Shown here: positions 40,771 to 53,000 of the stretch, piece by piece | Layout of the letters: every line of letters starts with the position of its first letter | Position numbering within the stretch: the stretch's first letter is position 1 | Assembly (NCBI GenBank): GCA_016647705.1 | Contig: CM028333.1 | Location: forward strand, 24,794,243 to 24,858,242 | DNA length: 64,000 nt | From: Eucommia ulmoides | Taxonomy: Eukaryota; Streptophyta; Magnoliopsida; Garryales; Eucommiaceae | Reading direction: 5' to 3' | Made by a program: the position numbers and the translations under genes | The notes under the pieces: generated by a model | The model's database searches: none | The model's input: the letters and a program-made list of their open reading frames with translations, nothing else | What the model was told of the DNA's origin: nothing

Positions 40771-41504
40771 AAACTTCCCGAAATCTAAATACTTTTCTTG
40801 GTGTATATATATATATATATTTATTTATTTATTTATTTATTTATTGCGTGACTTGTGCTCCAATTTTTCACTGAACTTTCTTTTTCCTCGTCCATAATCA
40901 CCGCCAATAACATAATATATATACACACACGGGAAGCTTGATACATCCATGTTTTATTATTATCATTGTCACTATTTTACACATGGCAATTTAAGCTTAA
41001 ATACCTATTATATATTTATATGGTGGAAATCGCTTCCTTCTTTAAGAAGGAAAGGTTTTCACCACCTATTTATTTATTATTTTTTATTTATTTACACAAT
41101 ATCTATTTAAAATAAAGTAGATATTAATTATATTTTAAAAAAATTTAAAATATATTTTAAATAACGTAATAGTCCCAAAATAATTAAATGTTAATTAAAA
41201 ATTAACATTTAACTCTAAAAAATTATCAAATATTATTTATACCACAAATTAATAAAATAGTCTCCAAAAATATTAAAATAATATTTTTAAAAATATAAAT
41301 TTTTGAAATATTACAACAAGGACTAAACAGTGAACATTTTTTGTGGATTAAAAAATAATGTTTACTAAAGAATAGATTTTATTTATTGAATCTGCTCCTT
41401 ACAAGGATTATATAATAAAAATCTCATTATTGTTCTTTTATCCTAGGATAATTCTATAGGAACACCTTTTATTTCACTCTTAATTTTAAAAAAATCCCAG
41501 AAGC

Positions 41505-42865
41505 GGAATGAACTTTTGTTTTAGTCCCGCCTATTTTAAAAAGACGGAAGCCCTGTACGGTTACATGTAACAACTTTGTGCGTGAAATTTTGTTACATAT
41601 TACAAATATTATTGTATTTTGTAACATATAACAACTTTGTGTGTAAAATTTTGTTAGATGTAACAAAAAATCACACAAAATACATATAATTAGTAACATG
41701 TAACTAAATATACACAAATACATGTAACTAATATTAAACTAATTTATGTATCCAATATTTATTAAATGTCACAAATATTACATAGATATATAATTACATG
41801 TAACCCAAAATACAAGGATATATGTAAAAAATAAATAACAATTATTAAATAGTAACTAATATTCGTTATATGTAACTAATATTCACTATAAATCGAATTT
41901 ACTCACCAAGTTCTCCGTACAATCTCTACAATGCGGGATTAAAACTCAAGTGAAATCCAATTTAAGGGACTAATTCTAAATCTAATAATAAGAAATGACT
42001 AATTGCCGATTATCCCTTTAAAAAATATATATAAATGTCCTTTACCCTTTTTAAAATAATAATAAAATGGATTTTATTTATTTATTTATTTAAGAATTTA
42101 CTACTTAAAATATAAAAAATATCTTTTAAAATATCTTTTACACTTTTTTTAAAAATATAAAAAATATCTTTTACGCTTTTTTAAAATAACTTAACCTTTT
42201 TTATTTTTTACTCACCCCCTGTTGGTCACCCCAACCCCCCTCAACTCTACATCGGTCCCCCTAACCCATGCATTACCGACCGTCCCTCCACCCTGTCCAC
42301 CACCTCTTCTTCTTTTTTTTCTTCTTCTCATCTCTGACCCCTCTCTCTCTATATATATATAGAGAGAGATATGAGAAGAAGAAAAAGGCACAAGGGAGTG
42401 AGAGATCTTCTAAAGGGAATTTTCGAGATTGCGGGCAAAAGCATGATAAAATTTACGGAATATGGCACTAGAGGGTAATTATCCTTAAAATACAAACATG
42501 TTAATATTGATTTTGAATAGGCAAATTGAAAACTCAAGATATAAATACAGTAGTTTATAAAATGAAGGAAAAATCAGTGAAAAATCAATTTTTTTAAGTC
42601 TAATTGATGAAAAATCCTTTTGTGTTATTAGGTTTTAATTTAGTCTTTTAAGTTAGATTCTATTTGTGTTTTAATCCTGCATTACAGGAATTGTAAGGAT
42701 GTTGTAAGGATTGTAAGGAGCTTTTTAGTGAGTATATTCGATTTTTATAATGAATTCTATTACATGTAACTAATGTTAGTTACAATTTTATAATTGTTAC
42801 TTTTTACACATATTTTGGCACTTTTAGTTACATGTATTTATATAATATTAGTTACATGTTATAAT

Positions 42866-42939
<74 letters not shown>

Positions 42940-43330
42940 TTTTGTGACGTTACTGAAAAAATATCAAATTTTTTAAATACATATCAAAGACATGTAAATA
43001 AAAAGTTACATATTATTGAAACATGTAACTGAAAAATATCAAACTTTTTAACTATATTTCAAAGACATGTTACTAAAAAATTACATATTATAGAAATATG
43101 TAACTGAAAAATAAATAAATAAAAATTAGTTACTTGTAACTAAATACAATAATATTGCACAGAAAGTAGTTACATGTAACTAGCGCGTGGCTATCATTTG
43201 AGTAAAGTTTTCGCTTTTTTAAAACAGATAGGACTAAATCAAAAGTTTTTACCATATGTAAAATTTTTGACCAATTAGAACTATTTAAAACAAATGGGAC
43301 TAAATCAAAAGTTTTTACCACATATAAGAT
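41505..43330. mobile_element. Possible non-autonomous TIR element with GTTACATGTAAC motifs
   Basis: The left edge (CTTTTGTTTTAGTCCCGCCT then ATTTTAAAAAG) is matched inverted on the right near 43210-43260 (CTTTTGATTTAGTCCTATCT on the minus strand). Between them many GTTACATGTAAC-like palindromes occur at both ends (41571, 41690, 42845, 43165). The right edge is locally duplicated (units of about 66 bp at 43232 and 43298). No target duplication was established. Confidence 0.4.
42871..42932. repeat. (AT)n microsatellite
   Basis: Pure dinucleotide run. Confidence 0.95.
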
Positions 43331-43690
43331 TTTTGACTAATTAGAACTTAAATAGAGGATCTCTCACCGATTGTTCCCAATGAACCACTTAAATACCCAC
43401 TACTTGCTTTACGGGTCAAAGTATAATTTTTTTCTAATTGCGAAAGAGATCGTTTGAAATTAGTTAGCTCAAAAAGAACACAACAAACATATACTTATGA
43501 TTTTACCATGTCATGGCATGTTAAAATAAGATCATTACACAAAAACTAAGATGTTTTACTTATGCAACGTTCACTAATATTCTACTAAAGCGGCAAAACA
43601 TAAAATCCGAGAACGATGACGCAATGTTTCTGTGGCATATTAGACGCATGACATCACGGCCATAGTTTTGTTAGTGCCCATCATCATCCA

Positions 43691-44092
43691 TCAATTCGTG
43701 TAATTAGCGAGGGTGGCCCCAGGCTCACACGCCTTGGCGGCAGCCGCCGGCGCCACCGCGGGCGAGGGAGCGACCGGCGTTCCAAGTAACTCTTCCGGCA
43801 GATCCGGTATGCCCTTCAAGTAGAAAGTGTAGAACAGCTTGACTGGAAAGACGATCTGTTGCAGCTTTACCTGACCATACACCCCCTCGAAGATGCCGGA
43901 ACCGCCGGTCACCGCCAGGTACGTGTCCTCGTAGGTCAAGTAATGTCCCTGCACTGCTATGTGGCCGTAGTCTCCGAAGTAGAAGCTGTATATTGCCTCG
44001 TACCGATCACCTTTCTTTTCCGGCACGTTCTGGATCAGAATGCATAGTCCGGCAGTTATTCCGGCCCGCTTCTGCAGGTCTCCGGTATAGAG
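43691..44092 (-). CDS. AOC: AOC exon 3 (terminal)
   Basis: 402 bp from CTC TAT ACC (LYT) to TGA, encoding most of the beta-barrel. An Ala/Pro-rich insert ([14 protein letters not shown]) near the C-terminus varies among AOCs. Its GC content is well above that of the surrounding DNA, fitting selected coding sequence. Confidence 0.93.
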   Translation of the reverse strand, partial: LYTGDLQKRAGITAGLCILIQNVPEKKGDRYEAIYSFYFGDYGHIAVQGHYLTYEDTYLAVTGGSGIFEGVYGQVKLQQIVFPVKLFYTFYLKGIPDLPEELLGTPVAPSPAVAPAAAAKACEPGATLANYTN

Positions 44093-47000
44093 CTGTTAAC
44101 ATTTCAAAGTCTTTGGTTAAAATAAAAACAGGAATATGTAAGTAATAAAATCAGGACTCGGACAGAGTCCACTTTGTTTACTGGAAAATAAAGAAACCTG
44201 CCTAATTGCTCAATGCTCACCTACCTCCAATACTTTTCAATTCTTGGAAATAATACACTGGAGTCTTCTTTTTTTTTTTTTTTTTTTTTTTTTTGTAGAT
44301 AATGAAATATACAATAAACAGAAACAATACAAAAACAAATCTCTGATGTGGCCGAATGATAAAGAAACGAAAAGTAAAAATTACAATTATCTTTATCTTA
44401 TTTTAAAATAGAGTTTTTTATTAAATAGTCTCTTATAGAGAGATCAGTTAGAGTAAAACCCTTTTCACAAGACCGTTTAGGGCTCAGACCATCCCGTACG
44501 ATGGGTTTAGATTTCAGTCCTCCAACGAAGACAAGGCGAACGGCGATGGACGATAATACCCCTATTCACACTGACGAGCCAGATGGACGAATCGATTCGG
44601 TTATGGTAAGCGACAAAACAGAGATTTTCACACGCTGATTCAAATACATGTACGACATTCCTTATACAGGCGCGGATTTTCAAAAACATTCGATTCAAAA
44701 TTGTAGGCGTTGCAGAACCGGTACGAGGTGAACATTTTGAAACGGCGGCGACGGCGACTATATCACTGTGTCTAAAGGCGAAACAGGTCAGTTACTCGAT
44801 TGTATTCATTGAAAAGTTATATAGTCACGTTTAATATCGTTTTTTGGGTTTTTCGGAGTTGTTACAACGTTTTTGAAGTTGGATGTTCAAGTTTGGCGAT
44901 GAACAAATGCCCATTTGCGAAGGATGTACGCTCCTGAGGAAACGTGAGCAGCACGTTAACGTTAATGCACTGGGAGTTTATTTTGTACATCACGACGTAA
45001 TAACAATGTCAATATAAGCAAACACAGTCATGGTGTTTAATATCGTTTTTCGGGTTTTTCGGCTTTGTTAGAACGTTTTTCGAAGTTGGATGTTCGATGG
45101 GTGGCGATGAATGAATGCCCATTGGTGAGGAATATACGCTACGAGATAACGTGAGCAATGCGTTAACGTTAACGTACTTTTCGGTATTTGTGTGTACGAC
45201 GACGTAAGAACAATGTGGATACAAGCAAACACAGTTAGGAAATGGGTGTACATGGTAAAGTTAACGTACTCACAGTTTTTCAGCTTTTTTCTGAAAAGTA
45301 AGATGCTCCAAGATACAGCGGTTCTCAGGATGTATTCAACGAAACGCTTTCAACGTAAACATGTTTTAACTGTAATTATTTTTTTTGCGTTAACGTTAAC
45401 GTAATGATTGTACACGGTAAAGTTATTTAACTCACAGTTTTTTCAGTTTTTTTTCGAAAAGTAAGATGCTACAAACTACAGAGGCACTCGTTTTGTATTC
45501 AATAAACAATAAAACGGGTAACGTTAACATGTTTTTAACAAGCTGCTATTTTTGCGTTAACGTTAAATGCATTACCTAAAATGTATTAACATTTACGCAA
45601 TCAGTGTAGTGCTGGATTGCGTTAACGTTAACACATTAAGTAATGCATTTAACGGTGACGCATTAAGTTAATGCATCAACGGCGACGGTTTACAATGGTC
45701 AAACCACGAAACCTGATTTTATGGATGCATTTTTTTTTTATCCCCAAAATTTTTGCTTTAACGTTAACGCATGAAGTAATGCATTAACGTTTACGCAATT
45801 AGTATAGTGCTGGATTGCGTTAACGTTAACGCATTTAGGTAATGCATTTAACGATGACACATGAAGTTATCTAGACTGTTTTTTTTTCGCACAATTACGT
45901 ATTTTAAATTTATGTGTTAACGGTTACGCAATTAATCTAACTGCTGGACCAGAGTAACGCAGTATTAACGTTAATGTAACCCCTGTTTTTACAAGTCAAT
46001 TTGATTGCGTTAACATTTACGCAATTAGTAGTAAGCGCGGTTACAGATTAATGTTTATCTACTGTTTTTTTCTTGCACTTTGGGTTTGCATCCTTCTGAT
46101 CTTGCAGATTTACTGGGGGGGTCAATGGTTACGCGCATATTTTTGATGTGCAAGTTTGATGGTTACTCGTTGGGCGTCAAGGTGGATGATGATTTCACGC
46201 AAGCGGTGCTTATTCAAAATGTGTTGTCGTGGTGGGACGTGTTGAGGGATGTTTCGTTCGAGATGTTTTATTCCATACCAGGGTATGACAGGTGCCTAAT
46301 ATCGTGTCAGGATGACGTAGAGGTAATGGTTAGCCTTGCACGAGCAATGAAGCTTGAATATGTCGGGGTGGAGATAAAGGTGCGCAGCAGCGGTAGCGTA
46401 CCAAGCGGCAGTCGGGACAGGATGTTATTTGAATATCCAACGGGACAGGGGGGGCGGGATGGCATGGACGGGGAGGACGACATGTTGTCCGTTTTCTACC
46501 CATTGCCTAAAAAGGCATTATTGTCCGATCATTGGGCTGAAGGTCTTAAAGAAGCCGGGCAGATTTTTAAGGGTGGAATACCGGAATTTAGAGAATCACT
46601 CAGGAAATATGCTGTACAAATGGGTTTCATATTTCAGTACATAAAGAACAACAAGAAGAGGGTGACAGCTGAATGTTCGCTCAAGGAGGAGAGGGATTGC
46701 AAATGGAGAGTGCATGGCAGGCTAGACGAAAGGAATGGGTTTTTTTTACATTTGGGAGTTCCAGAGAAATCATAGTTGCGGCGCTGCTTATAGGACAGCG
46801 AGGAATGAGAAGATGAACTGTAGTGTTGTGAAGTCATGTCTTTTAGACTTAGTTCGGAATACCCCGTCAACTCGCCCAATTGACGTTGTTCACACGTTCA
46901 AGAACGACTATGGGATTGAGATCCCATATCACATTGCATGGAATGGCGTGGAAAAAGCTCGGGATGATTTGTACGGCGACCACGAATCGTCTTATGATCA

Positions 47001-50000
47001 ATTGCGCTGGTACTTGGATGCATGCAGACAGACGAATCCAGGCAGCCACCTGGCGTTGGATTATGATAAAGAAACTGGGCATTTCAAGAGACTGTTTGTA
47101 TCGTTCTATGCGACTGCGCACGGGTTCAAATACTGCAGGCCGATGCTGTTTCTAGACGGGACATTTCGGGGGGTAGGTACAAGGGGTGTTTGTTGGCGGC
47201 CAGTGTAAAGGATAGAAACAATGGTAAATTGGTTGATTACTTATTACATAAACGCAATAACACTTATTGTTAACACATTAGATGCAATTAATGCTTTCCT
47301 TTTTTTTTTTTACATTTTTTTTAACAGTCTTTGCGAGGGGGGGGTGTGTGTTTCTAATGAGACAAGCTGATCATGTTTGGGGATGAGTAATGGAAATTTT
47401 TTGCAACGTTAACGTTAATGCGTTAACGTTAACGCATTAAACGGCTGTGTATATAATGTTTTTTTCATAGCGTGATGATCTGTTTTGTGTTTTTCGTAAA
47501 TGGATAGGTCTTTTCCCGGTTGCATTCGCTGTTGTTGATGTGGAGAACGATGACAACTGGTATTGGTTCATGACCAATTTAGAAAAAATTGTGGCGAAAG
47601 AACGTGTACTAACCTTCATTTCTGATCGACATAGTGGCATTCTTGAAGGGGTCTGGAAGATGTTCCCGGATTGTTTTCATTCTTATTGCTTGAACCACCT
47701 GAAGAACAATATGAGGGACAAATTAGCGGGTTTGAAACAAGCGTGGAATGAGAAGCTCGTGCACAAATATTCGATGATGGCATATGCGACAACGCTTGAC
47801 AAATACTACCAGCTGAGGGAAGAATTAAGAACAGAAGGTATGGCACGAGTAGAGAATTTCCTAGAGGATTTGCCGCCAGACAACTTCTGCAACATGTTTT
47901 TCAAAGGCAAAAGATATGGGGAGATGTCGTCCAACCTAGCGGAGTCATTCAACGCATGGATTCGTGATTACCGGCACCTGCCGATCATATTAATGGTCGA
48001 CAAGATTAGGTGCAAGGTAATGAACCAGTTGTCAGTGAGACGCGCCGAATCACTCCTGATGACGGGTTTCCTATGCCCAGTACGCGACAAAATGCTGTTG
48101 CGGATGATAAGTGACGGGCGGACGTGGAATGTTGTTGAGTGCGGCAACAGTGTATACCAAGTGCACTCGATCCCATCCGTTCTGGTTGATGTGGATAAAA
48201 AAAAGTGCTCCTGCTTCGGGTGGCAGGGAAACGGGTTCCCATGTGTTCATGCTTGTGCGGCGATACAAAAAAGCGGCCAGAATATACATTCATCCGTTGA
48301 GTCATTTTTCTTGGTGGAATATTACCGAATGACCTACTCGGAAGGTATATATGGTGTACCCACCTTCGAGAAACCAGAATGGAATGCATCGGAAGCTGTA
48401 ATTATCCCGCCGATCACAAAAAAACAACCAGGTCGACCGCGGAAGAAACACATCCCATCAAGGAGTGAGATCCCAGAAATAAGATGTGGTAGATGCAAAA
48501 AGAATGGGCACCACAACAGGAAGACATGCACTGCTTCAATTTAAAGCACAGAGTAATCAAATATTTCCTTTTATGTAGTTTTGACACAGCAACACTTATG
48601 TGTTTAATGTCAGTGGGGGGTGGAACCTCGTTTTTTTTCACATGATGTTTTTGTTTTGCGTAAACAGGTAACGAACACACACAAACTTTTTTTTGTGTTA
48701 ACGTCAACGCAAGTATGATTCGCACATTTTAATGTTCAACGCTTTCATAATTTTTTTGTATATATTTAATCGCGTTAACGTTAACGCATTTACAAGACCC
48801 ACCTCAATAACTAATTGCCCGTCGTTAAATGCCTTTTTTTTGTAACCAACCAGTTAAGAGCAATCACAGTTTGCATTAACGTTAACGCGAACGCATTTTA
48901 CAACCAAAAAAACTCAAATAACTAATCGCGTAAACATTAACGGTTTTTTATTACAAACCAGCATAGGAGTGATACAACTACGTTAACGTTAACGTAAACG
49001 AATATTACAGCAACTAATTGCGTTAACATTAACACAGTAAGGAAACCATCACATGTAACTTATAACGCGTTAACGTCACGACAAATACAACCCAGTAACA
49101 AAGTCAAACGTTAACACAGTTCTTTAAAGTTCAGAAACAAAACAACTGCATTTGTTTTTACGTTAACGTTAACGTGAACGAAAGTACAAATTGCATTAAA
49201 GTTAACGGATTAACGAACCAGCCCATTTTAACATATTTGCGTTAACGTTAACACAATTAAGATACAACTACATTAACGTTAACGTAATTTTTTTTTACGT
49301 ATTTAAGGTAATTTGCGTTAACGTTAACGCAATATTTTATAGACCAGAACAAATAAAAAAAAAATTGCGTTAACGTTAACTTGCAACAATCAAAATTGTT
49401 CAACAAGACCAACAAACTAAACCAAATCTAAACATTAACTAAACCCATTAACGTTAACGTGTTGGGTTACAGCCAGCGCATGTAAAATTACAAATTGTGT
49501 TAACAATTAACACAATTACAAACCCAACATCAAATTCAAAAGGCAAAACATTCAACGCAATAAATCAACGGATGAAATAAGAGTTAATTACATTTCTTTT
49601 CGAGTTAACAATAACGCATTTGCACATTAAAGCACTGATAAAACACATGCACCCACAATCGCAAAAAATGAATAAATCAGGGGGATATATACATTTTCTC
49701 AGATTTTTGTTTTGTATCATTGATAAACTCCCCCCACAGGTCAGGGTGTGCCCTGATCTGGTTGGGTTGTTTCAACATCGGCGCCCACCACGGGGACCCA
49801 ACTGTAGTGCGGATGGTTGAGCAGAGCGTGTATTACGTCTCTCCGGACACCCCGTACATCCGCCACCGACAGTTTTTTCGCGACGAGCATATTTGTAGCA
49901 TATTGTTTCATGATGTACATAACAAAAATGCCGCAATCAGTAATGCAAACCTGGGGGGGGGGGGGGAGGTAAACAGATGAGAATGATAAATTTGCAAATA

Positions 50001-53000
50001 CATACGATTTTTAGTACACATGTTTCGGACGGGTGAACTTACGCCCCGCGTTGTTGTGGCGAATCGAGACATTGTTCAATACGTGCGTCACCCCAATCTG
50101 GATGTATTTTCATGTTGATATGTCGTTCCACAAACCTTTTATGTTCAGATTTTAGGTTAGTCAAACAAAACAGAGTGTAGTTAGAGACAATCAAAGTAAT
50201 CACATGTTAAATCACATACCACCGTAAGTGCATCATTATAATAATGATCGGTCGTGTTCTTCCTAGGTCGGATGGAATTATAGAACGTCTATTTTTTATC
50301 GGGTATATCCAGCACCATTACAGTCCAATGATTGGGTGACGCATGGCGACCGGTAGTGTTCATCGGGAACACAATATAACGGGTTTCTTTGCTGAACGCG
50401 GCGGAGATTGTGTAGTACAGTTCCTTCAGCAGCACATTGTTGTCCTCCCTTATAAGATTCTATGATTATTTTTTACGTGTTAGCAAGTTTGGATGAAAAA
50501 GAAAAAAAAGCTAACATGTGCTAAAGTGTCTTACCCAAATGCATGATAGCGCGAACCGCGTTTCGTGCAGCAGCACGATTGGCGTGGTCATCTGCACACG
50601 ATTGATTGATTTAATTTAATCTTCCAAACACTCTCCATACGAATCAATAACCTGTGAGTAAAGGGAGGGAGAAAGACAAACACGTTAACGTTAACGTAAA
50701 CGCAAATTTTGTCAACACAAGCACATTTTTACGAAACAAGATGATGTAATCAGTTAATTAGGTCAATCACAAACACTATGCTGTCGGTTTCATACGTTAT
50801 CCGACACACGTCGCTCCATAATCATTCAAATGATGTCGCCACACGAGACCGTGGCCATGGGTTTCCCACCTCCGAACACAAATGTACTGGGACATTGTCA
50901 AAAACAACATATCACATGATCAGCAAACATTTTATGGAAAAAGGAATTTCAAAAGTAAACAAACACTTTTGAGTAATTTTTTATTTTTTACCCTGGTCCC
51001 TCTTTGGAAATCACAGTCAACTTTTCCCAATCGTTGTCAACAAGCATCGCACCAACGGTCGTCGAATTACGAGCTGGGAGTACTGCATTGTCTTCATACA
51101 TCATTGCCGGGGGGAGCTCATCGACATTAACTATGTTAGATCTCTCTTTCTGCTTCCCTTTCCCTTTTGCTTTGGGGTAGACAAAATCGCTGCCTTGTTT
51201 CTTTGGTTGCCTCTCCTTTTTCTTTACTCGACCAACCATGGAGCTAACTTTTTGCGTTGCCTCCCCATGCGACGTAGGCATAGGGACTGGTGACGGCGCA
51301 TCGAGGATGTCAGTCGGCATGACCATAGACAGCGGTTGAGGTTCTTGAGGTTCGCGGACTGCGAGAGTGGTAGGGGTACTCCTACCCCCCATTTGCATGT
51401 GGGCGTTCAATTTCGTCTGTAGATCCTGTATTTGTTTATTGAGCGCCACACGCATTTTAACGTCTGATTTGGCTATCTCCTTCTTCTCTTGCCTCAGCAG
51501 TTTGTTTATTTCTTGTTCTGCCTTCAAGTCAAGAGCAAGATCATTATATTTCTTCTTCATTTCGCCAGCAGCATTAGCATGTTGCTGATTCAACGTTTCG
51601 ATTGTTTTTTTCAGTGTTTCCACCTCCTGGGCGAGTTCCTTACATCTCCGCCTAAGGTCAGCTTGTTCTGTATCGACGGCGGCCTCTTTATACTTCTGAG
51701 TCACGTCATGCACGCTCATTTCCGTGAGGATGTCTCTCTTCTCCCCAATTGATTTCGCTAATCTCGCAGAGAGATTAGAGACAGAACGCTCATAATTTTC
51801 TTTTTCTTGCAAAGACAACGCTTTCAGATTATCAATCTCCTTTTTCTGCTCGACGTTGGCAGCGGTTATGATTGCGATCACCCTATGCAACGCTGCAATG
51901 GTCTGATCTTTTTCCATCTTATTCGCAGCGAACTCACCCTGCATTTGTTCGATCTGTCTGCGGATGTCATCAACTGTACCTGCGGAGACAGACGGTGGCC
52001 TCAAGTCACCCGCTGAAGGTATGCAAAATGCACTCTCAGCGAGGGCAGAATCATCACCCAAATCGGTTGTGGCTTGAGTTGCGACGAGAGAAGGATGATA
52101 TATGAGGGGTGTGAGATACCGCCCTATGATGTCGTCAACCATTGCATCATAGCCATCATCAGCAGCAACAACGTCTGTATCTCCGCCCTCATTGCCCGGG
52201 CTATCGTTAATTGAGTCATTACTATCCTCTTTCAAAACAATCCCCATTTGAAGCTCTGCCAAAGTCTCATCAGCGGGCTGATCTTTCACCTGGCACATGT
52301 GCAAGCATTAACGTTAACCGAGCCACACACACACACACACACACCCCCAAAACAACTAACTGATTGCGTTAACATTAAAGTTAAATTGCTTGCGTTAACG
52401 GTAAACATAAGCACAAAAACCAACAACTAAGTTCGCTAAGGCTAACGCAAATAACAAACTAGCCACAAACATCTCTAGTTTTTGTTTATTGCGTTAACGT
52501 TAACGCAATTATTTATTGCGTTAACGTTAACGCACTTATTATTTTCCTTAACGCACTAATTATTTGCGTTAACGTTAACGCACTTATTATTTGCGTTAAC
52601 GTTAACGCAAATTATTTATATGCTTTAACGTTAACGCATATAACAATCCAGTCATACATAACTTATATTGCTTTAACGTTAACGCAAAATACCACATACC
52701 ATGTTTTACGTACTAGCATCAAAGTTAAAAGCACAACATGTTTTTTTGTTTATCTTATCAGCTGGTAGTAGCCCGAGGAGAATGCCTCCCAAGTTGGAAG
52801 AAAAAGTGGTGAGGCACCACCGCTCCAAATGTGGCACACTATGCTCCATACCCTTGGTGTGGTCAACCAACGTTGTGTGCTCGCACAACCAATACTGTAA
52901 GTAAAAGTTGTAATATGTCAAAGTAGGGTCCACAAACAACACTTGTAAAATTTTGAAAAACGTTTTTCACAATGAGTATGTGTATACCTGGAGAGCAAGC

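Noticed and set aside
48006..48725. Minus-strand frames of 127 and 103 codons
   Set aside because: They are antisense to transposase exon 2, whose plus-strand translation carries clear catalytic and zinc-finger motifs.
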